Assembly: GCF_000472925.1 (NCBI RefSeq)
Contig: NZ_AXAS01000060.1
Coordinates: 169-53,210 of the forward strand
Source: Bradyrhizobium sp. Ec3.3
Lineage (GTDB): Bacteria; Pseudomonadota; Alphaproteobacteria; Rhizobiales; Xanthobacteraceae
Reading direction: 5' to 3'
Length of the DNA stretch: 53,042 bases
Both the position numbers and the translations under genes were made by a program. Positions 8,452 to 20,987 of this stretch are shown piece by piece; within the stretch, counting starts at the first letter, position 1, and the number at the start of each line of letters is the position of its first letter. Under the pieces are notes generated by a model. The model made no database searches and was not told the origin of the DNA. It saw nothing but the letters and a program-made list of their open reading frames with translations.

Positions 8452-8569
8452 CGTAGGGTGGGTTAGCGAAGCGTAACCCCACCTCTTTACTCACCGCGCG
8501 TCGAGAGAAGTGGTGGGTTACGCCTGGCGGACTGCGCTTCGCGCAGCCGCAGGGCTAACCCACCCTACG
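8452..8569. repeat. Nested palindromic repeat (GTAGGGTGGGTTAGC family)
   Basis: Outer arms CGTAGGGTGGGTTAGC (8452-8467) and GCTAACCCACCCTACG (8554-8569) match perfectly over 16 bp. Inside are a second pair, GCGTAACCCCACC and GGTGGGTTACGC, and a small CTGCGCTTCGCGCAG hairpin. This is a well-known type of Bradyrhizobium intergenic palindrome. The stop codon of the nucleoside hydrolase gene falls inside the right arm. Confidence 0.9.
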
Positions 8570-9491
8570 AAGTCTTCGCTTCGGCGAACGCCTTCAACTT
8601 CAAAAAGAAGTCCCGCAGAATCGGATTTCGGTCCACGAAGGTCACATACCTGATAGCATGTCGCCTGCGATCGATGCTCCAGGTCATCTGCTCCGTCACG
8701 ACAGGCGCCGGGATGATCACGCTCGGCGCCCAATCCGGGTTCAGGAGCCAGCCGACCGGCGCCATGTCCCAGATCTCTTTCGACCAGCCGAGATGATCGG
8801 ACGAATACTCCTTGAACCGCATCGCCAGGAACGCGCCGATGCTGCCGTGAGGTTCGACATGGCGCTCGATCTCCGGCACGGTCGAGTGAAGATGCGAGGT
8901 CACCCCCTTGCACGGCACGAGCACCAGGGGCACGCCGCTGTCGAACAGCACCTGGGCGCCACCGACATCCTGCTTGAGATTGAACTCGATCGTGTGCGGC
9001 CATTCCAGCGCATGGCCGCCAAGCCACACCACCACGACGCGATCCCTGATATCGGGCGCCTTGAGAAGCGCTGAGGCAACGTTGCTGATGGCGCTGATGG
9101 CAACGATGTAGAGCGGCTTGTCAGGCGATCCGGCCCGCGCTCGCGCGATCATGTCGTCGACAGCGGGCGCTTCGCGGGCTTGCTTCTGGGCGCCGACATA
9201 GTCGGTGACGCCGCGATGAACCAGACCGTCAGGCGAAACGTTCAGACGCTCCAGCAGGCGCAGGATTTCCTGATAGCTCAGCTCCATGCCGTGGCTAGGG
9301 CTGTCTGCGCGCTTGTTGAAGAACGGGGCGGCGTAGATCGCCTCCACGTCGAAGCGCTCCTTCGAGAGCAGCATCTGGACGAGCGCGAACTGATCGTCGA
9401 TCTCGTTGTAGGTATCGGTGTCGAGCACGACGCGCACCCTGCCGACGGGCGGCGCCAAAAGCATTAAGCGGGCAGCTTCCGTGATTGCCAT
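8565..9491 (-). CDS. Nucleoside hydrolase family protein
   Basis: The 308-aa protein belongs to the inosine-uridine preferring nucleoside hydrolase fold. The Ca-binding aspartate cluster is VVLDTDTYNEIDDQFAL (about residues 21-37), a variant of the DTDxGxDD motif with a two-residue insertion seen in one subfamily. IVAISAISNVASAL and the late MAPVGWLLNPDW also fit. It would cleave the N-glycosidic bond of a ribonucleoside; the substrate is unknown. It follows the HAD phosphatase by 9 bases on the same strand, suggesting joint nucleoside or nucleotide salvage. The last codons and stop come from the adjoining palindromic repeat. Confidence 0.85.
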   Translation of the reverse strand: MAITEAARLMLLAPPVGRVRVVLDTDTYNEIDDQFALVQMLLSKERFDVEAIYAAPFFNKRADSPSHGMELSYQEILRLLERLNVSPDGLVHRGVTDYVGAQKQAREAPAVDDMIARARAGSPDKPLYIVAISAISNVASALLKAPDIRDRVVVVWLGGHALEWPHTIEFNLKQDVGGAQVLFDSGVPLVLVPCKGVTSHLHSTVPEIERHVEPHGSIGAFLAMRFKEYSSDHLGWSKEIWDMAPVGWLLNPDWAPSVIIPAPVVTEQMTWSIDRRRHAIRYVTFVDRNPILRDFFLKLKAFAEAKTS

Positions 9492-9500
9492 CAGCGCCTC

Positions 9501-10157
9501 CTAAGTTGCGTTGGCGGGATCAGGAGAGCGAGCCCGGCACAACGCATCCGCTATTTCGTCCATCTGTTCGAACGTGTGATCGGGCGCCAGCGCTCGCAAC
9601 GCCGCCGGCGCGGCGTAGCCCCAGCAGACGGCGCCGCACGCAATGCCAACGCTACGGGCCGCCTCGATGTCACGCACCTCATCGCCGATGGCAATGACCT
9701 GTGCCGGCTCGACGTCGGCGCGGCGGATGACCCGGCGGAATTTCGCGGGCTTGCCGAACACCGAAGCGGCGCAGTCGAAATGCGCGAACAGGTTAGCTGC
9801 CGCACCTAACTTCTCGCGCGCATTGGCTTCGCTGTCCGAGGTCACCAGCGCGAGCTGCACGCGTCTTGCGGCCAGCGTCTGCAGCATGGCCTCGACGCCG
9901 GCGAACAGGGAAATTTCCGCCGCTGCCTCCGCCTTCAACCGCCGCGCATGCCGTGCGATCGCCGGCAGCTTCCACAAGGGCACCTCGAGCCGCCTCAAAA
10001 TCTCGCGCGTCGAGGCATGCCGCAGCCCCTCGACATCCTCATCTGCCACGCGGCGAAAGCCGAAGCTATCGGCAACGTCGTTGATGGTGCGCAGAAACCA
10101 CGGAAAACTGTCGGCCAGCGTGCCGTCGAGATCGAAGATGGCGAGGGAGTAGGGCAT
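9501..10157 (-). CDS. HAD-superfamily hydrolase, phosphoglycolate phosphatase-like
   Basis: The 218-aa enzyme has all HAD motifs: DLDGTLADS (residues 8-16) with the nucleophile Asp and acid/base Asp, LALVTSDSEAN (motif II Ser/Thr), a Lys in FGKPAKFRRV, and IAIGDEVRDIEAARSVGI (motif IV). A helical cap lies between motifs I and II, as in Gph-type phosphatases. Length is normal for the group. It would remove phosphate from a small metabolite. The nucleoside hydrolase gene directly downstream suggests a nucleotide-linked substrate (inference). Confidence 0.88.
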   Translation of the reverse strand: MPYSLAIFDLDGTLADSFPWFLRTINDVADSFGFRRVADEDVEGLRHASTREILRRLEVPLWKLPAIARHARRLKAEAAAEISLFAGVEAMLQTLAARRVQLALVTSDSEANAREKLGAAANLFAHFDCAASVFGKPAKFRRVIRRADVEPAQVIAIGDEVRDIEAARSVGIACGAVCWGYAAPAALRALAPDHTFEQMDEIADALCRARSPDPANAT

Positions 10158-10232
10158 GTCTGGTAGAGCGGTCAGTCGGCTAGCCCTGTCAACTTCGCCC
10201 TACGTTTTGCGACCCGGTGCCTCAATCTTTTA

Positions 10233-10664
10233 TCATCCAAGTAGTTCGGCAATACGGTCGTCTTGCGCAAGTACTGCATCGGCGATGCTGAATATCTGTT
10301 GGGCAAAGGGGGTACCTACCACTTCGTCGCGCGCGAACACCTTGCCGATGAGAGGGCTGCGGGAGAAGGATCGTGGTCCAGCATCGATGACCATCATAGC
10401 TGGACCAGTATCCAATAGGCGATAGGCCAGAGCGACCGCACAACGGTCCGCTGCGGTGGTGCCTTTTCCCCAATTCCCAACGATGAGATCGATGTTGGCG
10501 CCTTGATCTGAAATGTGACCAAGAGTCCAGTGCACGTAGTACGCGGCTAGGCCTTGCGTTTCGTTGGACGCGAGTCCCCAAACGGTGCGACTGGTACGAC
10601 CACAGCAATCACAGATGCCGGTATCCTTCGAGCCCGTACGTTCGATGCTGATGCCAGCCAACAT
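10233..10664 (-). CDS. Unknown protein with CDCCGR motif, 143 aa
   Basis: The gene starts 9 bases after the uvrA stop on the same strand. The protein opens MLAGISIERTGSKDTGICDCCG; the CxCC motif at residues 18-21 could bind a metal. The rest is mixed: DLIVGNWGKGTTAADRCAVALAYR and VIDAGPRSFSRSPLIGKVFARDEVVGTPFA. Local GC is lower than in uvrA and the HAD gene, hinting at later acquisition. I know similar sequences only as hypothetical proteins. Translational read-through coupling to uvrA is possible, but a shared function is not shown. Confidence 0.7.
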   Translation of the reverse strand: MLAGISIERTGSKDTGICDCCGRTSRTVWGLASNETQGLAAYYVHWTLGHISDQGANIDLIVGNWGKGTTAADRCAVALAYRLLDTGPAMMVIDAGPRSFSRSPLIGKVFARDEVVGTPFAQQIFSIADAVLAQDDRIAELLG

Positions 10665-10673
10665 GGCTCAAGC

Positions 10674-13649
<2,976 letters not shown>

Positions 13650-13748
13650 CCCAGTGGTCCCCAAGGAGATTCCCACGCCGCGCGGCCGCGCCGGCGTTCA
13701 GGCGCGCCTCGCCCGGAACCGGGGATGGACGCCTTGTGGGTAAGTCGC

Positions 13749-13763
13749 GAACGTAGGAAGAAC
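13749..13763 (-). promoter_or_regulatory. LexA (SOS) box upstream of uvrA
   Basis: The sequence GAACGTAGGAAGAAC is a direct repeat GAAC-N7-GAAC, on the minus strand GTTC-N7-GTTC. This is the known alphaproteobacterial LexA operator. It lies 100 bases upstream of the uvrA start, and uvrA is a standard SOS gene in this group. Confidence 0.85.
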
Positions 13764-13863
13764 GACGGCGGATTTCCAGTGCGAGTTGCGAATCGTCAAC
13801 GGATTGTTGGCGTGCTGGCAGGACATGGCAGTAGCTCGCAGAGCTGCCGCCTCTGGCCCAAGC

Positions 13864-13889
13864 AAAAAGGCCGGCGCAAGCCGGCCTTT
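13864..13889 (-). terminator. Rho-independent terminator of the first barrel gene
   Basis: On the minus strand AAAGGCCGG, loop CTTGCG, CCGGCCTTT runs into a T-rich tail. It sits 24 bases after the stop of the barrel gene ending at 13913. Confidence 0.85.
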
Positions 13890-13912
13890 CCGTCGAGAAT
13901 CAATCTCGAAGA

Positions 13913-14584
13913 TCAGTACTTCGCGACGACCGGGCCACCGAAGTGATAATTCACGCCGACCTGCACGCTGTGGAGGTTCAGCGTGCCGGACGAGACGGTG
14001 CCGGCGAAGTAGTTCTCGCTGCCGAGGCTACGATAGAGGTACTCGCCCTTCACCGACCACTGCGGAGCAAAGAAAGCTTCGACACCCGCGCCGAGTGTCC
14101 AGCCCGTGTGGAACTGGCTGTCCGAGGCGAGCACGCCAAGCACGTCCGCGGTCAGCTTGTTGTTGATCCAGGCGAAGCCGCCGGTGCCGTAGAGCAGGAC
14201 CTGGTCGAACGCCACGCCGACGCGACCGCGCACAGTTCCCAACGAATTGATCCGGCTCGTCACGGCGAGCACGCCCGGGGTGCCGGCTGTCGCGCTCACG
14301 TCAGCCCAGCCGCCATCGGCTTCGAGACCGAGCACGATGTTGCTGGCCTGCCAGTTGTAGCCGACCGTACCACCGGCGAAGCCGCCCTTCATCTTCGGGT
14401 CAGTGGAGGTGTTTTCCCAAGCGTAGCCACCGAAGCCACCGAGGTAGAAGCCGGTCCAGTTATAGGCCGCGGCGGGGGCCACTGGAGCCTTGGTGTAGGG
14501 GCGGGCCGCCAGATCGGCAGCCATGACCGGAGCGAACGCGCTGAGTGCGAACAAACTGGCCGAAGCCAACAAAACCTTCTTCAT
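13913..14584 (-). CDS. Outer-membrane beta-barrel protein (Omp25/31 type)
   Basis: From the start at 14584 the 223-aa product has a signal peptide (MKKVLLASASLFALSAFAPVMA, cleavage after VMA), the linker ADLAARPYTKAP, and then an eight-stranded barrel beginning YNWTGFYLGGFGGYAW. It ends VNYHFGGPVVAKY, with the C-terminal aromatic residue needed for Bam-dependent assembly. This is the rhizobial Omp25/31 porin-like family, located in the outer membrane and of structural or immunomodulatory role. A paralogue follows at 14825. Confidence 0.9.
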   Translation of the reverse strand: MKKVLLASASLFALSAFAPVMAADLAARPYTKAPVAPAAAYNWTGFYLGGFGGYAWENTSTDPKMKGGFAGGTVGYNWQASNIVLGLEADGGWADVSATAGTPGVLAVTSRINSLGTVRGRVGVAFDQVLLYGTGGFAWINNKLTADVLGVLASDSQFHTGWTLGAGVEAFFAPQWSVKGEYLYRSLGSENYFAGTVSSGTLNLHSVQVGVNYHFGGPVVAKY

Positions 14585-14770
14585 TTTCAACTTAGTCCCA
14601 GTCCCAGTTTCTGTTTTTGCCTTCCGTGCGCGGAAGGACATCGGACGTTCTGGTCCAACTGATGTCGTGCTTACACCAGTAAAGCCGCAAGTTGTGTGCC
14701 CGAGATGCCACACCACGCGGAAAACGTGTAAGGATGGCTGACCTGTTCATACCGGCTGTACCCGGACAGC

Positions 14771-14799
14771 AAAAAAGGCCGGCGCGAGGCCGGCCTTTT
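14771..14799 (-). terminator. Rho-independent terminator of the second barrel gene
   Basis: AAAAGGCCGG (14773-14782) and CCGGCCTTTT (14790-14799) form a stem around a CGCGAGG loop. On the minus strand it ends in U6. It is nearly identical to the terminator of the neighbouring paralogue. Confidence 0.85.
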
Positions 14800-14824
14800 C
14801 GACAGGAAGAGGTTTGGCGAAGGA

Positions 14825-15595
14825 TCAGTACTTCGCGATCATCGGCCCGCCCCAGCGATAGTTCAGGCGGACGAGGCCCATATCGACGTTCTGGCTGATC
14901 CGGTCGCTCCCGGCCGCGATGCCACCAGGCGTCGTGAAGCCGAGGGTGCGATTGCCGAGGAAGATGTGGTCGTACTCGACGCCCACCGACCAGTTCGGCG
15001 CAAAGCCGACTTCCAGGCCAGCGCCAACCGTGCCGCCCCAGCGGGTTTCGCGAGCCGAAGCCACCAGCACGCCGGTCGGTATGTCGAAGATGTCATACTT
15101 GTCGCCGACAACCGCACCGCCGCCCTTCACGTAGAACAGCACGTTGTTCCAGGCATAGCCGATCTGGCCGGTGATCAGGCCGAAGGAGTCGATTCGCGAA
15201 CGGTTGCGGTCGGCCAGGAAGACGGCGCTGGTGTTATCGCCGTTGAAGTTGGCCCAGTTGCCCTGACCTTCGAAGCCGAACACCCACTGGCCAGTCTGCC
15301 AGCGATACCCGATCTGACCACCAACCGTGCCGCCGGTCGCATTGTGGCACCCTTCACCCACAAGACTGCCGGGAACACCGGTCACAAGGCCGGTGCTGTC
15401 CACGAAGTCCCAGCATTTGTGGGCCGAGCCGCCGCCGCCGTTGATGCCGATGTAGAAGCCACTCCAGTCGTAGACCGCGGCGATTGCCGGGGGCGGAGCC
15501 TTTACGTACGGACGCGCAGCGAGATCCGCCGCGCTCGCCGGAGCCGACAGGCTCAACGCAACTGCACCAATGGCCCCAACCAAAATCTTCTTCAT
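14825..15595 (-). CDS. Outer-membrane beta-barrel protein (Omp25/31 type)
   Basis: The 256-aa protein starts at 15595: signal peptide MKKILVGAIGAVALSLSAPASA, linker ADLAARPYVKAPPP, and barrel start YDWSGFYIGINGGGG. An extracellular loop carries two Cys (KCWDF and EGCHNATGG) that could form a disulfide. It ends LNYRWGGPMIAKY. It is a tandem paralogue of the gene at 13913, in the same direction, but each gene has its own terminator. The long upstream region (15596-15870) is AT-rich and probably holds a strong promoter. Confidence 0.9.
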   Translation of the reverse strand: MKKILVGAIGAVALSLSAPASAADLAARPYVKAPPPAIAAVYDWSGFYIGINGGGGSAHKCWDFVDSTGLVTGVPGSLVGEGCHNATGGTVGGQIGYRWQTGQWVFGFEGQGNWANFNGDNTSAVFLADRNRSRIDSFGLITGQIGYAWNNVLFYVKGGGAVVGDKYDIFDIPTGVLVASARETRWGGTVGAGLEVGFAPNWSVGVEYDHIFLGNRTLGFTTPGGIAAGSDRISQNVDMGLVRLNYRWGGPMIAKY

Positions 15596-15870
15596 TTCTG
15601 TCCCTCCGGCTGTGCCGCTTCTCTGGTCCCCGAAGCGGTCAATCAAGGCGCGACGCCCAATGAATCGATGTCGCGTCAAACCTAGCCTGATCCACCGGTA
15701 GAGTCCGTCTCCCAAAAGCAACAGTCGCGAGCGAACTGAGCGGTTCCTAACTTAATGAATGTTAAGCGGTATTTCCGTCCGCGGGAACCCGAAAAAGTTC
15801 CATGCGGTTCCATTAACTTGTTAGATGTGCAATCTTAACTTGCTGGTTTATACCGCCACTGCTTGCGCAA
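15596..15870. promoter_or_regulatory. Divergent promoter region between barrel gene and ssb
   Basis: No gene is seen between 15596 and 16042. This left part is the most AT-rich stretch of the area and contains a small inverted repeat CTTAA (15751-15755)/TTAAG (15762-15766) and two copies of GTTCCAT/GGTTCCATT near 15798-15812. It likely holds the barrel-gene promoter. No specific regulator can be named. Confidence 0.4.
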
Positions 15871-15885
15871 GAACAAAGCTGGAAC
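15871..15885 (+). promoter_or_regulatory. LexA (SOS) box upstream of ssb
   Basis: GAACAAAGCTGGAAC is a perfect GAAC-N7-GAAC alphaproteobacterial SOS operator. It lies 158 bases before the ssb start, with no other gene between. Confidence 0.8.
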
Positions 15886-16042
15886 GTTGCTGGCCCGGGT
15901 GCTATATGTGGGGATAACCTGCGGGACCGCGGGCTCGGCGACGTCCGCCAGCGTATAGGGTCGCACAGCAGGCGGCAGCGAGCGGTTTTGGCACGGCTCC
16001 GGCTTTTTCGAACAATTTCGCAGTTTGTAGTGGAGAGCGGCG

Positions 16043-16534
16043 ATGGCGGGAAGCATCAACAAGGTCATTCTGGTCGGCAACCTCGGCAAGGATCCTGAAA
16101 TCCGCCGTACCCAGGACGGGCGGCCGATCGCCAATCTGAGCGTCGCAACGTCGGAGACCTGGCGGGACAAGGCGACCGGCGAGCGCAAGGAAAAGACCGA
16201 GTGGCATCGCGTCGTGATCTTCAACGAGGGACTCGCAAAGGTCGCCGAGCAGTACCTGAAGAAGGGCGCGAAGGTTTACGTCGAAGGCGCACTGCAGACC
16301 CGCAAATGGACCGACCAGAGCGGCGCCGAGAAATACTCGACCGAAGTCGTGTTGCAGGGCTTCAACTCCAACCTCACGATGCTCGACGGCCGTGGTGGCG
16401 GGGGAGGCGGCAGCTTCGGCGAGGAGCCGGGCGGCGATTTCGGCTCCAGCAGCCCGGTGAGCAGCGCACCGCGCCGCGCAGTCGCCGCGGGCGGCGGCCG
16501 CAACAGCGACATGGACGACGACATTCCGTTCTAA
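16043..16534 (+). CDS. ssb: Single-stranded DNA-binding protein
   Basis: SSB coats single-stranded DNA in replication, recombination and repair and recruits partners through its tail. The 163-aa protein has the OB fold (MAGSINKVILVGNLGKDPEIR, SETWRDKATGERKEKTEWHRVV, YVEGALQTRKW), a Gly-rich linker (about residues 115-155) and the acidic interaction tip DMDDDIPF. Length and tip are normal. The gene follows uvrA divergently, as in many alphaproteobacteria, and has its own SOS box. Confidence 0.97.
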   Translation: MAGSINKVILVGNLGKDPEIRRTQDGRPIANLSVATSETWRDKATGERKEKTEWHRVVIFNEGLAKVAEQYLKKGAKVYVEGALQTRKWTDQSGAEKYSTEVVLQGFNSNLTMLDGRGGGGGGSFGEEPGGDFGSSSPVSSAPRRAVAAGGGRNSDMDDDIPF

Positions 16535-16752
16535 GTGGACACCCCCTTCTAACGGAATGGTTCGCCGCCTTCGTGAGAAGGGGCAGCATTTCTTACCAAT
16601 TTGCTGATCGGGCTTGTTTTTGCAGGCCTGCCTAATGTTGCGCATTAAGGATTTCCCAGCCCAGCGATGTGAATGGCATTCACTTCATGTTAATGCTATT
16701 TACATCGTTCCGCGCCGGCTTCTCGAGGCGCCATCACCGGGATGCCTCAGCC

Positions 16753-17151
16753 ATGATGCTCGCGCCGCTGCTTGACGCCGCTCCAGCCATCCCGCTCCAC
16801 GCCTTTGCAGCGATGACTGCCTTCGTGCTCGGCGTCGTCCAGTTCGCGGCTCCCAAGGGCACGCTGCCGCACCGGACCGTTGGCTGGATCTGGGTGGCAC
16901 TCATGGCCATCGTGGCCGCGTCATCGTTCTGGATCCACCGGATCCGGCTGGTCGGGCCGTTCAGCCCGATTCATCTGCTCTCGATCTTCACGCTCGTGAT
17001 GCTGCCGCTCGCGGTGTGGCGGGCGCATACCCATCGCGTCGCCGATCACCGGCGGATCATGATCTTCATGTTCATCGGCGCGCTGGTGGTCGCAGGGTTG
17101 TTCACGCTGCTGCCGGGACGCATCATGCATCACGTGATTTTCGGCTCTTAA
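16753..17151 (+). CDS. DUF2306-like small membrane protein
   Basis: With the start at 16753 (MMLAPLLDAAPAIPLHAF) the protein has 132 aa and four transmembrane helices. HAFAAMTAFVLGVVQFAAPKGTLPHRTVGWIWV, PIHLLSIFTLVMLPLAVWRAH and HRRIMIFMFIGALVVAGLFTLLPGRIMHHVIF contain the conserved His residues typical of the DUF2306 family. A longer in-frame start at 16669 would add 28 residues that do not look like the family. Function is unknown; the His positions resemble haem- or quinone-site residues (speculative). Confidence 0.8.
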   Translation: MMLAPLLDAAPAIPLHAFAAMTAFVLGVVQFAAPKGTLPHRTVGWIWVALMAIVAASSFWIHRIRLVGPFSPIHLLSIFTLVMLPLAVWRAHTHRVADHRRIMIFMFIGALVVAGLFTLLPGRIMHHVIFGS

Positions 17152-17319
17152 GGCAGGGTTCCATTCGGCCTGCTCCGTCGCTCCAAAGGAGGCTTCGCGG
17201 GAGCCGTAAGTCGTTGGAAAAATAAGCGGAAAAAGCGCTTCCCGGGAGCCTTGCCAGGGTGGTTATCAGACCCTCGATGCGCTATATGATTCCCGGACAA
17301 GAACTCACCGGATTCCCCC

Positions 17320-20058
<2,739 letters not shown>

Positions 20059-20075
20059 TTACGGTGCGTAGGAGC

Positions 20076-20160
20076 GTAGCCCGGATGGAGCGAAGCGAAA
20101 TCCGGGACAGCACCTGACATCACGAAGAACCCGGATTGCGCTTCGCTCCATCCGGGCTAC
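20076..20160. repeat. Palindromic repeat (GTAGCCCGGATGGAGCG family)
   Basis: Arms of 31 bases at 20076-20106 and 20130-20160 pair with a single mismatch around a 23-base loop. This is one of the common Bradyrhizobium intergenic palindromes. It starts 18 bases after gyrA and could end its transcript. Confidence 0.9.
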
Positions 20161-20263
20161 GAACTCAGCGCAGAAGGCGGCAGAGTTGCCGCCGCTCGTC
20201 ACTTTGAGTAGTGTCCGGGGATCGATCCGTCATCCGCTAGCAACTTACGGACTCGCCGGGAAC

Positions 20264-20969
20264 GTGCGCGTCATCTGCATTCTTTTTGTCGTTGGTTTGC
20301 TTGGCGCCGCATTGGCCGGGCAGGCGGCTGCGCAGCCGGCTGCCAACGCCGTCGCCGACACGTGCCGCGCCGACATCGACGATCAGAAGCTTGACGCCCG
20401 GGAGCCCGTCTGCCTGCGCGAGTACGGAAAGCGCGCGAGCCGGAAGGGCGATTTGCTGACGCTGCAGCTCGAGAACGGCACGTCAAAAATCTATCGGACC
20501 GATACAAAGGCCTGTGAGACCCGACGACGTGCAGCATTGCGTTCAGTACTGGTTTGCCGGCTACCATCCGGTAGCCCACGTCTATTCCATCGCGGCTAAG
20601 TATTACGAGGGTAGCGGCGTCGAGCTCGTCAGCGCACGCACGGGGGCCAAGCTGCTTCTCCCTGGCGTGCCATTCCTTTCGGATGACGGCACGAATTTTC
20701 TCGTTATCGACAACGATTATGCGCACGGCGGCGAGTATGACCTCGCCGTCGGCTCGACTGCAGGCGACGCGCCTGCGCTGCAATGGAAGCACGCGCAGGA
20801 CGCGCTGTTCGAATGGCGCCATCAGCGCTGGATCGACGAGGATCACGTCGCGCTGCGCGTATTTCCAGCCGACACCGAGCAGAAATGTCCGGACGATAAG
20901 TGCGACGCAGTCTTGGTGCGTTTCAACGACGGCTGGACGGTCCGGCGGGTCCCGGCAACGCAGAGGTAG
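20264..20969 (+). pseudogene. Secreted hypothetical protein, interrupted by a frameshift
   Basis: A GTG start at 20264 gives a signal peptide (MRVICILFVVGLLGAALAGQ, cleavage after AQA region) and a mature start with CRADIDDQKLDAREPVCLREY. Near 20517-20522 the sensible reading moves forward by one base: after ...TDTKACE the next frame continues PDDVQHCVQYWFAGYHPVAH and runs to 20969 (ending RVPATQR). Removing one base from GAGACCC would join both parts into about 234 aa. Both halves look like one periplasmic protein (Cys pairs CRAD/VCL and CPDDKC). It is either a true pseudogene or a sequencing error. Function unknown. Confidence 0.65.
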
Positions 20970-20987
20970 TTGCGCCGGTCCGGCTCG

